From Pseudomonas chlororaphis subsp. aurantiaca (lineage in GTDB: Bacteria; Pseudomonadota; Gammaproteobacteria; Pseudomonadales; Pseudomonadaceae), in contig NZ_CP059162.1 of the NCBI RefSeq assembly GCF_013466605.1, positions 2,790,001 to 2,854,000 on the forward strand: DNA of 64,000 nt, in the 5' to 3' direction. The stretch's first letter is position 1, and each line of letters begins with the position of its first letter. The notes beneath the pieces are model-generated. The model was not told where the DNA came from. It did not search any database and worked only from the letters and a program-made list of their open reading frames with translations. The translations under genes were made by a program, and so were the position numbers. Of the stretch, positions 56,542-64,000 are shown piece by piece.

Positions 56542-57537
56542 ATGCTGCCTTTCAGCTATGAGCGGGCGGGCGACGTACAGCAGGCCGTCAGCCTGATGGC
56601 CGCGCAGCCACGGGCGCGCTTTATCGCCGGTGGTACCAACCTGATCGACTTGATGAAACTGGGCATCGAGCGGCCCACGCACCTGATCGATATCAGCCGC
56701 TTGCCCCTGGCCGCGATCGAGGACAGCGCCGACGGCGGCCTGCGCATCGGCGCCCAGGTGCGCAACAGCGACCTGGCCGCCGACAGCCGTGTTCGTGAGC
56801 GTTACCCGTTGCTGTCCCAGGCGTTGTTGGCCGGTGCCTCGGGGCAGATCCGCAACAAGGCCTCGGCCGCCGGCAACCTGCTGCAACGCACGCGCTGCCC
56901 GTACTTCTACGACCCGGGCATGGCCTGCAACAAGCGCGAACCCGGCAGCGGCTGTTCGGCCTTGCAGGGGCACAACCGCATGCACGCGATTCTCGGCGCC
57001 AGCGAAACCTGTATCGCAGTACATCCCTCGGACATGGCGGTGGCCATGGTCGCCCTGGAGGCGCGTGTGGAAACGGTCTTGCCCGACGGCCAGCGCCGTT
57101 CCCTGGCCCTGGATGAGTTGTACCGCCTGCCGGGGACGACGCCCGAGGTCGAAACCCAGCTGGCCCATGGCGAGATGATCGTGGCCATCACCTTGCCGCC
57201 ACCGCCGCCGGGGCGACAGCTGTATCGCAAGGTGCGCGATCGCTCTTCCTATGCCTTCGCCCTGGTTGCCGTGGCGCTGGTGGTCGAGGTTCGCGCGGGG
57301 CAGGTCCGCACGGCCCGCATCGCCCTCGGCGGCGTCGCTGCCAAACCCTGGCGGGCCACGGCGGCGGAGCAGGCGCTGCTTGGCCAGCCGTCCGATATGA
57401 CGGTTTACCAGCGCGCCGCCGAGGTTGCCCTGGCCGGCGCGCGCGGGCAGGGCGGCAACGATTTCAAGATCCCCCTGGCCAAACGCACCCTGCGCCAGCT
57501 GCTGGCCAGCGCCACCCAAGAGCGAGCATCGGCATGA
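56542..57537 (+). CDS. paoB: Periplasmic aldehyde oxidoreductase, FAD subunit
   Basis: A 331-residue FAD subunit. FAD is held by [13 protein letters not shown] and [19 protein letters not shown] cysteine-rich insert ([20 protein letters not shown] followed by C) is the extra [4Fe-4S] site of PaoB-type proteins. No export signal, as expected for a subunit exported with PaoA. It begins four bases after paoA and overlaps paoC by four bases. Confidence 0.9.
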   Translation: MLPFSYERAGDVQQAVSLMAAQPRARFIAGGTNLIDLMKLGIERPTHLIDISRLPLAAIEDSADGGLRIGAQVRNSDLAADSRVRERYPLLSQALLAGASGQIRNKASAAGNLLQRTRCPYFYDPGMACNKREPGSGCSALQGHNRMHAILGASETCIAVHPSDMAVAMVALEARVETVLPDGQRRSLALDELYRLPGTTPEVETQLAHGEMIVAITLPPPPPGRQLYRKVRDRSSYAFALVAVALVVEVRAGQVRTARIALGGVAAKPWRATAAEQALLGQPSDMTVYQRAAEVALAGARGQGGNDFKIPLAKRTLRQLLASATQERASA

Positions 57538-59786
57538 GCACATCAAGGCAAACCCAAGCAGCCGACGACGGTCCCATCGGCCAACCCCTGGACCGGGTCG
57601 ATGGTCGGCTGAAAGTCACCGGCCGCGCAACCTACGCCTACGAGCAGCGGGAAATGGGCGACACCGCCTATGGCTATATCCTCGGGGCGACCATCGCCCG
57701 GGGCCGCATCAGCGCGATCGACACCCGCGAGGCCGAACGGACGCCGGGCGTGCTCTATGTCATGACCCATCGCAACGCCCCCGCCCAGGCGGCATTCGGC
57801 CCAGCGCTGACGCCGACCCCGGGCGAAGTCTTCACCCGCGCCCGGCCGGTGCTGGCGACGGACTCTGTGCGTTATTACGACGAACCGGTGGCGCTGGTGG
57901 TCGCGGCATCCTTCGAGGCCGCGCGAGCGGCGGCGCGCCTGATTCGCGTGAGCTACACCCCCGAGCAGGGCGACTTCGAGCTCGCTTCACGCCTGGCCCA
58001 GGCCTACATCCCGCCGCGCACCAACGCCGGCTTCCAGACCGACAGCGCCGTCGGTGACTTCGAGGCGGGGTTTGACGCTGCGCCGGTCAAGCTCGACAGC
58101 ACCTACGCCACCCCATACCAAAGCCATGTGCCAATGGAGCCCCATGCCTCCATCGCGGTCTGGTCCGGGGACGACCTGACCCTCTACACCTCGGCGCAAA
58201 CCCTGGCGAACTTCCGCGGCGGCCTGGCCAATACCCTGGGCATCGAGCCGGCGCGCGTGCGCATCGTCAGCCCTTATATCGGCGGCGGTTTCGGCGCCAA
58301 GCTGATCATTCACCCCGACGCGGTGCTGGCGGCGCTCGCCGCCCGGGTGCTCAAGCGCCCGGTGAAGGTGGCCCTGACCCGCCAGCAGATGTTCGCCAAC
58401 GCCGGCTATCGCCCGGCCATGCAGCATCGGGTGCGGCTGGCGGCGGAGCGCAGCGGCAAGCTGGCGGCCCTGGGGCACGACGTCTGGTCGAGCACCTCGC
58501 GCTTCGAAGAGTTCTGCGAGCAGACCGCGGTGTTTGCCCGCTCGCTGTATGCCGCGCCGAATCGCCTGACACGCCATCGGCTGGTGCCGGTCGACCTCAA
58601 TCGCGGCGAGTGGATGCGCTCGCCGGGCGAGGCGCCGGGCATGCTGGCCTTCGAAAGCGCCATGGACGAGCTGGCCGAGCGCCTGGGCCTGGACCCCATC
58701 GAATTGCGGGTGCGCAATGAGCCGGAGCGGGACCCCGAGCTCGGCGTGCCGTTCGCCTCGCGCAATCTGCTGGCCTGCATGCAGACCGGCGCCGAGCGCT
58801 TCGGCTGGAACCGCCGCAAGCCCAAGCCCGGCAGCGTGCGCGAGGGCCGCCAGCTGATCGGCATGGGCATGGCCGCGGCGATCAGGCCCAACTACCTGGG
58901 GCTGTCCAGGGCCCAGGTGAGCCTGGGGCCGACCGGACGGGTGCTGGTGCGCCTGGACATGACCGATATCGGCACCGGCACCTACACCATCCTGACCCAG
59001 GTCGCCGCCCACAGCCTGGGCGTGCCGATGTCGGCGGTGCAGGTGCAGTTGGGTGACAGCCGTTTCCCGCAGACCTCGGGCTCCGGCGGTTCCTGGGGGG
59101 CGGCCAGTTCCGGCTCGGCGGTGGAGGCCGCCTGCCAGGCCTTGAAGCAGCGGATCATCCAGGCCGCCGGCGCGCCTTACAACCAGGCACCGGTGCGCTT
59201 CGCCGACGGCCGTATCAGCACCGGCGAGCGCTCGGAACGCCTCAGCGACCTGCTGCTGCGAGTGGCCCCCGCGGGGTTGCAGGCCGAAGGCAGCGTCGGG
59301 CCTATGGGGGAGAACTACAAGCAGTATTCCCAGCATTCCAACGGCGCACATTTCGTCGAAGTCGCGGTGGACATGGACACCGGCGAAGTCCGCCTGCGGC
59401 GCATGCTCGCGGTGATCGGCGCCGGGCGCATCCTCAACCCCAAGACCGCGCGCTCGCAGATCCTCGGCGGCATGGCCTGGGGCGTCGGCGCGGCGCTGAT
59501 GGAGCAGACCCTGCTCGACACCCGCCATGGGCATTTCGTCAACCATGACCTGGCCGAGTACCTGGTGCCGGTCAATGCCGATATCGCGGCGATGGATGTG
59601 CTGTTCCTCGAACAGCCCGATACCAAGGCCAACGCCCTGGGCGTCAAGGGCCTGGGCGAGCTGGGCGTGTGCGGCGCCGGAGCGGCCCTGGCCAATGCCG
59701 TCTACAACGCCACCGGCATCCGGGTGCGCGAGTTTCCGTTGACCCTGGACAAGCTGCTGCCGGGGCTGGCCGCCATGGAGGGGTAG
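57534..59786 (+). CDS. paoC: Periplasmic aldehyde oxidoreductase, molybdenum subunit
   Basis: A 750-residue molybdopterin-cytosine-dinucleotide subunit of the xanthine oxidase family that oxidises aromatic and other aldehydes to acids. Key parts are [14 protein letters not shown], the GGGFGAK loop, [16 protein letters not shown] with the substrate-pocket arginine, and the C-terminal [20 protein letters not shown] with the catalytic glutamate. No paoD (cofactor-insertion chaperone) follows; the next gene is a LysE exporter. A chaperone may lie elsewhere. Confidence 0.9.
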   Translation: MSTSRQTQAADDGPIGQPLDRVDGRLKVTGRATYAYEQREMGDTAYGYILGATIARGRISAIDTREAERTPGVLYVMTHRNAPAQAAFGPALTPTPGEVFTRARPVLATDSVRYYDEPVALVVAASFEAARAAARLIRVSYTPEQGDFELASRLAQAYIPPRTNAGFQTDSAVGDFEAGFDAAPVKLDSTYATPYQSHVPMEPHASIAVWSGDDLTLYTSAQTLANFRGGLANTLGIEPARVRIVSPYIGGGFGAKLIIHPDAVLAALAARVLKRPVKVALTRQQMFANAGYRPAMQHRVRLAAERSGKLAALGHDVWSSTSRFEEFCEQTAVFARSLYAAPNRLTRHRLVPVDLNRGEWMRSPGEAPGMLAFESAMDELAERLGLDPIELRVRNEPERDPELGVPFASRNLLACMQTGAERFGWNRRKPKPGSVREGRQLIGMGMAAAIRPNYLGLSRAQVSLGPTGRVLVRLDMTDIGTGTYTILTQVAAHSLGVPMSAVQVQLGDSRFPQTSGSGGSWGAASSGSAVEAACQALKQRIIQAAGAPYNQAPVRFADGRISTGERSERLSDLLLRVAPAGLQAEGSVGPMGENYKQYSQHSNGAHFVEVAVDMDTGEVRLRRMLAVIGAGRILNPKTARSQILGGMAWGVGAALMEQTLLDTRHGHFVNHDLAEYLVPVNADIAAMDVLFLEQPDTKANALGVKGLGELGVCGAGAALANAVYNATGIRVREFPLTLDKLLPGLAAMEG

Positions 59787-59906
59787 CGAGACCTGCATCG
59801 ACAAAAAAGAGTCTCGACGGCCTGCGCTGGATTGGGCAGGCTTATGGGGCCGCAGCAGCCCGGTCGGCTGCTGTGGAACCCAAGCCATCAGCCGACGGAC
59901 GCCTCC

Positions 59907-60527
59907 ATGAACCTTGCCACCCTGATGCTCTTCCTCCCGGCCTGTTTCGCCCTGAACATGGCGCCAGGGCCGAACAACCTGCTGTCGATCCGCAATGCCA
60001 CCACCTATGGCTTTCGCGCCTCCTGCCTGGCGGGAGTAGGGCGGCTGGCCGCCTTCGCGGTGATGATCGCCCTGGCCGCGGCCGGGCTGGCGGTGGTGCT
60101 GCAAGCCTCGGAACTGCTGTTCCACGGGATCAAGATTCTGGGGGCCGGCTACCTGCTGTACCTGGCGTACCAGCTGTGGACCGCGGATACCCAGGTCGAG
60201 GCCGAGAACAAGACCGCGCCATTGGGGCTACTGGCCCTGGCCCGGCAGGAGTTCCTGGTCGCCATCGGCAATCCGAAAGCAATATTGATCTTCACCGCCT
60301 TCCTGCCGCAGTTCGTCGACCCCCAAGCGCCGGTGTCCGCCCAATTCCTGGTGCTCGGCGCACTGTTCCTGATCCTGGAATGGATCGCCATCAGCGCCTA
60401 CGCCTACATGGGCCTGCATATGCGCCGCTGGTTCGCCGAGCCGCGGGGCAAGAAGCTCTTCAACCGCGGCTGCGCGGTGCTGTTGTCGGGTGCTGCTTCG
60501 GTGTTGCTGCTGGCGCGGCGGGCCTGA
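59907..60527 (+). CDS. LysE/RhtB-family amino acid exporter
   Basis: A 206-residue six-helix exporter. The family motifs are FALNMAPGPNNLLSIRNATT in helix 1 and FLVAIGNPKAILIFTAFLPQF in the centre. It ends GAASVLLLARRA. The start is ATG 59907; the longer frame lacks a site. The 120 bases after paoC hold no gene. A broken copy of its tail lies at 61960. Confidence 0.88.
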   Translation: MNLATLMLFLPACFALNMAPGPNNLLSIRNATTYGFRASCLAGVGRLAAFAVMIALAAAGLAVVLQASELLFHGIKILGAGYLLYLAYQLWTADTQVEAENKTAPLGLLALARQEFLVAIGNPKAILIFTAFLPQFVDPQAPVSAQFLVLGALFLILEWIAISAYAYMGLHMRRWFAEPRGKKLFNRGCAVLLSGAASVLLLARRA

Positions 60528-60590
60528 CAACGGGATTGAAGCGCGGTAGGCGCAGAACCTGGCTGCCGCGTTCACCCTGGCGCTCGATGA

Positions 60591-61763
60591 TCAATGGTTG
60601 GCGGGAGGGAAGGTGACGGTGAAGGTCGTCCCGCTGGCGAGCGACGAGGTCACCGCCACATCGCCGTGATGGGCCCTGGCGATTTCGCGAACGATGAATA
60701 GACCGAGCCCGACACTGCGCAGCTCGGCATTGTCATGACTGCCGCGGATCATCGGTTCGAACAGGTTGTCGAGCAGCTCTGGCGGTATGGGGGTGCCAAG
60801 GTTGTGGACGGCAATGGTCACGCCATGGTCCTCGCAAAGCGAAGAGACTGTGACCCCGCCCGCTGCCGAGCCATAGGCGATTGCATTGGCAACGAGGTTG
60901 CCGATCAGTTGATAGAGCCGGTCGCTGTCGGCGCTGAACTCGCCGGGGCCAACACGCAGGTGGGTCAGTTCATGCCCGGGGAAGACCAGCCTTAACTCCT
61001 CCAGGCAGCCCGCCACCAGTTCGTGCAGGTCGAGCTGTTTGGGGGAGACGGCGATACCGCGCCCGACCTGGGTCAAGGTGAAGTCCAGGAGGTCCGCGAC
61101 CAGGCGCTGCGCCCTCTGCGCCGAGTGAGTGATATGGCCGAGTATCTGCCTCTGCTTGGCATCGAGCTCCCTGCGGCCCAGCAGGTCCGCGGCCATGGTG
61201 ATCGCCGAGAGCGGGTTTCGCAGGTCGTGGCTGACGATACCGATCATCTGCTCGGCGAAAAGCGCCCGGTCTTCTGCCGCGGCGTAGGTAATACGCAGTT
61301 TGCCCTGGGCAATATCCTGGGCACGTTGGGCCTTGAGGTGTTTGGCCAGATGCCTTTCGGCGAGCATCCTGGCGTTGAGCAGGTTGCGCTCGTATCGATG
61401 GCGCTCTTCGGCCCTGAACAAGGCCAGTTCGTGAAAAATACCGGTGGCATGTTCACACCGGATGGCATTGAGCATCATCGGGGTCGCTTGACCGTTGTGA
61501 TGAACAAGGTCGAATTTCACATCCGTGACCGCCCCCTGGATACGCATGAGGGGCACCCAGTAAGTCTGGTAAAAGGTTTTCCCCTCTGGGGTCATGAGGG
61601 TCTGGATCTGCCGGCCGAGCAGTTCCTCCCGGCTGTAACCGATCCAGTGACAGAAGGTGAGGTTGACCCGCTCGATCTGACCGTTTTCCGCGGTGTGCAG
61701 CAACCCACAATCAAAGTCGTCGAAAAGTATGTCGCCGCTTGGCGGCTGGTCATCTGTTGGCAT
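60591..61763 (-). CDS. Cytoplasmic PAS-domain sensor histidine kinase
   Basis: A 390-residue kinase without membrane segments. Residues ~10-115 are a PAS domain (LLHTAENGQIERVNLTFCHW), ~118-165 a coiled coil, ~165-240 HisKA with phospho-acceptor His179 (IGIVSHDLRNPLSAITM), and the rest HATPase (N box LIGNLVANAIAYG, G box RSVGLGLFIVREIARAH). No response regulator is adjacent, so it is an orphan. The signal is unknown; the PAS might bind flavin or haem. Confidence 0.85.
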   Translation of the reverse strand: MPTDDQPPSGDILFDDFDCGLLHTAENGQIERVNLTFCHWIGYSREELLGRQIQTLMTPEGKTFYQTYWVPLMRIQGAVTDVKFDLVHHNGQATPMMLNAIRCEHATGIFHELALFRAEERHRYERNLLNARMLAERHLAKHLKAQRAQDIAQGKLRITYAAAEDRALFAEQMIGIVSHDLRNPLSAITMAADLLGRRELDAKQRQILGHITHSAQRAQRLVADLLDFTLTQVGRGIAVSPKQLDLHELVAGCLEELRLVFPGHELTHLRVGPGEFSADSDRLYQLIGNLVANAIAYGSAAGGVTVSSLCEDHGVTIAVHNLGTPIPPELLDNLFEPMIRGSHDNAELRSVGLGLFIVREIARAHHGDVAVTSSLASGTTFTVTFPPANH

Positions 61764-61959
61764 TTTTCCTGCTCACACAGAAGGGGTTGAATGACTTGAG
61801 TTCATGATCGGCACCGACACGGCCAGCTAAATATTAGACTCAAGCGTGGCCCCAGGGCGCCTTGGGTCATGGGGAAGGCGCGGCAGCGGGGCAGAGGCCG
61901 ATGAGTGGTCGCCTGGTGCGCCGTAACGTTTTGGATACCTGGAGGATATGTTCCCGGCC

Positions 61960-62112
61960 TTGGAATGGATCGCCATCAGCATCTACGTCTACATGAGCCC
62001 GCACATGCGCCGCTGGTTCGCCGAGCCATGGGGCAAGAAAATCTTCAACCGCTGCTGTGCGGTACTGTTGTCGGGCGCTGCTTCGGTGGTGCTGCTGGCG
62101 CGGCGGGCGTGA
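61960..62112 (+). pseudogene. C-terminal fragment of a LysE-family exporter
   Basis: A 50-codon stretch reading LEWIAISIYVYMSPHMRRWF and on to GAASVVLLARRA with a stop. It matches the last 50 residues of the intact exporter at 59907 with eight substitutions. Nothing upstream matches the missing ~155 residues and no start fits. It is the relic of a tandem duplication now separated by the histidine kinase gene. Confidence 0.8.
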
Positions 62113-62437
62113 GCCGGTCGGTAAGTATTGTCGGGACTACGGGCGCTCGGTTGAATCCACAGCCAGAAGCTGCCTTTCACGCTGTCCACAGAAACACACT
62201 CAACGTATCCTGCTGAAAGACAACATTGAAAAGGAGTTCGAACGAAAACCGCATATGACTACCGCCACCAGGCTGGCAAAAAACAATCTGACGCTTAGAT
62301 TCACGGGCAATCACCCGGCGGAGACGGATCTGTCATCTCTGGTTTGAACGTCTCCCATGAGGCGGGAGCCGCCCCTAGCCGAAACGAACAATAGAGGTTA
62401 GAACCCATGCTTCGTGAGGGATCACAAAGGAAAACTC
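62113..62437. other. Intergenic region, AT-richer towards the right
   Basis: No supported gene. A short frame ending RFTGNHPAETDLSSLV (about 62256-62347) has no recognisable family and is probably noise. Confidence 0.4.
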
Positions 62438-62950
62438 ATGCCTATTGATAATTGTCTTCATACATTTGAAGAGCTTGTCTCAACGGTGTTGCCTAGCCAT
62501 TTTGCAAGGCTGAAGGTTGCCCTGGAGACTCCAATGCCTGCTGCAACCTTTGTTGGCTTCAAGAGCGCATCAAAAGAAGCTCTGTCCAAGGTGGGTAGAG
62601 CCACAGACTTCCCAGGGTGCTACGTCTTCAGCGATCAAGGTAAACCGGTCTATGTAGGTATCTCGAGAGGGGTAGTAAAAAGGCTCGTCCAGCATTTGAA
62701 TTTCGAGTCGCACAACACCGCAAGCCTCGTCTACAAAATGGCTGCAGAAGACTATCCGCACGAAATGAAGCGTGATCAAGCGATGAAAGACGAACAATTC
62801 AAGGAAGTCTTTCTTTCAGCTCAGGGGCGCCTCCGACAAACAACGGTGGCCTTTATCGAAGTCAGCAATGACCTTGAGTTGTACGCCTTCGAAGTACTTG
62901 CGGCCATGAAGCTAGACACAGATGTATGGAACACATTCCGCACACATTGA
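62438..62950 (+). CDS. GIY-YIG nuclease-domain protein
   Basis: A 170-residue protein. Residues ~50-90 carry the GIY-YIG core in the form FPGCYVFSDQGKPVYVGISR with VVKRLVQHL, including the conserved arginine-bearing helix; the later ELYAFEVLAAMKL could give the catalytic glutamate. The start follows AAAGGA. The gene is AT-rich compared with its surroundings and has no neighbour in the same unit, suggesting acquisition. DNA-cleaving activity is inferred. Confidence 0.72.
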   Translation: MPIDNCLHTFEELVSTVLPSHFARLKVALETPMPAATFVGFKSASKEALSKVGRATDFPGCYVFSDQGKPVYVGISRGVVKRLVQHLNFESHNTASLVYKMAAEDYPHEMKRDQAMKDEQFKEVFLSAQGRLRQTTVAFIEVSNDLELYAFEVLAAMKLDTDVWNTFRTH

Positions 62951-63277
62951 AGCTGATAGCGAACCTTTCCATAAAGCGGACTCTGCCACGAAAACAGGTC
63001 GCCGCCGTTCATTACAAACGTCAAGTCGCGTCCGCGCTGAATCGAATGTGGTCTGAAATGAGCGTCTGCTTCCGGCCATAAGCGAACATCTGGATAGCCC
63101 AATCTCAAAGAGACTGGACACTGGGGGCATCGGTTATTTAAGCCGCAGCTCCCTAGAACTTTTCTCTATTTATCGGTCTATGTGGATAGGCTCATTTGCT
63201 CGGTAAGCGCGACCTCGCAGGCTTCCCGCTACCAGATGGCCACACGTCCGATTGTCAAGCAGAGGTTGTCTTCGCTC
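62951..63277. other. Intergenic region without a gene
   Basis: About 330 AT-richer bases; no coding frame, hairpin or repeat was convincing. Confidence 0.4.
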
Positions 63278-63676
63278 ATGAAATTCCATGACCCACGGAT
63301 GCTGCTTTTCGGCCTGTTCGCGTTCGCGGCATTGGGCTCGGCATCAGCAACACAGATGAAGACCTCAACCCCTGTTTTCGCAACTGAAGTCACCGCCGTT
63401 CAGGCTCCTGCCCAGACCGCCGGCAACCCTTGGCCGACCTTGGCCAGCATGGCTGGCAAGCAGCCCGGGCCCTTGCTTGCCCATGACGACCGATACTGGC
63501 ATGACGGCCGTTGGCACGATCGTAGAGACGATTGGCGCCGGCACGACTGGCGTCGGGAACAGTGGCGTAGGGAGCAGGCCCGCCGAGAAGCGGAGCGCCA
63601 TCGTGATTGGGAGCGCCACCACGATCGCGCCATGCGGCACCGCTACGAAGACAATCACCGCTACTATCGTCGCTAG
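63278..63676 (+). CDS. Exported His/Arg-rich small protein
   Basis: A 132-residue protein. The signal peptide is MLLFGLFAFAALGSASA, and a neutral linker follows. The last ~65 residues are almost all Arg, His, Asp, Trp and Glu in repeats (DDWRRHDWRREQWRREQARR), probably a charged helix able to bind metal or polyanions. Start ATG 63278; the longer frame is unlikely. Similar low-complexity exported proteins have no known role. Confidence 0.65.
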   Translation: MKFHDPRMLLFGLFAFAALGSASATQMKTSTPVFATEVTAVQAPAQTAGNPWPTLASMAGKQPGPLLAHDDRYWHDGRWHDRRDDWRRHDWRREQWRREQARREAERHRDWERHHDRAMRHRYEDNHRYYRR

Positions 63677-63790
63677 CGCGGCGCCACGAGATTAATCCAC
63701 CTGCAACGAATCGGATGTTTGTTCAGTGCTTCCGGAGTGAAGCCTGGCTCCTATTTCTCGCTCGGATTGACCAATCCGCCGGACGGTCTG

Positions 63791-63985
63791 TTAGTCGTTA
63801 CGTGTCTGTTCAAGCCGCTTATCAAGCTCGCTTGGCGGCAAGTTCGGCGTCGAGTGAAGCGTCAGCCAGACGGCCCGCAGAATGTTGATCGCGGCCATGT
63901 TCAGGTGTTGTTCGGCGGCGTGCAGGGCCAGTTCGGCTGCCAGGCGCTTGTCGGCAGCACTGAGGTGCGCCGTTTTGTGGGTCAT
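63791..63985 (-). CDS. Small hypothetical helical protein
   Basis: A 64-residue protein that opens MTHKTAHLSAADKRLAAELA and forms two amphipathic helices (EQHLNMAAINILRAVWLTLH). No family recognised. Codon use is normal. The ATG is 15 bases from the window edge, so its promoter is not visible. Confidence 0.5.
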   Translation of the reverse strand: MTHKTAHLSAADKRLAAELALHAAEQHLNMAAINILRAVWLTLHSTPNLPPSELDKRLEQTRND

Positions 63986-64000
63986 GTCCGCATCGACGTT

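Noticed and set aside
57987..60125. A 712-codon minus-strand frame
   Set aside because: Antisense to paoC; composition is that of a shadow and no domain is recognisable.

Overview
The window is chromosomal DNA from a fluorescent-type Pseudomonas, probably of the P. fluorescens/chlororaphis/protegens complex. The evidence is high GC, GC-ending codons, a REP-type repeat beginning TGTAGGAGCGAGG, vanAB, an OprD-family porin and paoABC. No rRNA, tRNA, CRISPR array or complete insertion sequence was seen. A few stretches are clearly more AT-rich and look acquired: about 3.95-5.8 kb, 32.25-33.2 kb and 62.2-63.2 kb.

Layout. 0-3.9 kb: a LysR regulator, an agmatine deiminase with a polyamine-binding protein, and an AlkA-type DNA glycosylase. 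4.2-5.8 kb: an orphan type VI secretion cargo module (PAAR tip, Tae4-type amidase, Tai4-type immunity protein). 5.8-7.0 kb: arsCH without arsR or an arsenite pump. 8.0-12.8 kb: a four-gene operon of tyrosinase, DUF2182 membrane protein, caspase-like protease and a 111-residue unknown protein. 13-14.8 kb: small proteins and a hydrolase.

15.4-28.2 kb is an aromatic catabolic region. It has the van genes (vanK, OprD-type porin, vanR, vanB, vanA). Between vanK and the porin sit a LysR regulator, a benzoylformate decarboxylase, a second aromatic-acid transporter, a ketopantoate-reductase-like dehydrogenase and an aldehyde dehydrogenase. Read as a chain, the genes would oxidise a ring-substituted mandelate to its keto acid, decarboxylate it to the aldehyde, oxidise that to the acid and O-demethylate it. 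This suggests a vanillylmandelate-to-protocatechuate route. TGGATCCA operators lie in front of vanK and vanA.

28.5-34.9 kb holds a LysR-controlled pair (CMD-family protein and MSAD-like tautomerase), a PhyH-type oxygenase and assorted small genes. 34.9-41.5 kb is a complete copper/silver efflux operon (CopL-like protein, cusC, cusB, cusA, cusF). 41.6-53.7 kb contains single genes: hydrolase, trmK, MerR/SDR pair, EamA transporter, TonB receptor, cupin, SulP transporter and GFA protein. 53.7-60.5 kb has a fatty acid hydroxylase, an AraC regulator with a Tat-exported aldehyde oxidoreductase (paoABC), and a LysE exporter. 60.6-64 kb has a PAS histidine kinase, a broken duplicate of the LysE tail, a GIY-YIG protein and small unknown genes.

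The two most promising systems for follow-up are the tyrosinase/DUF2182/caspase operon and the mandelate-type module inside the vanillate locus.
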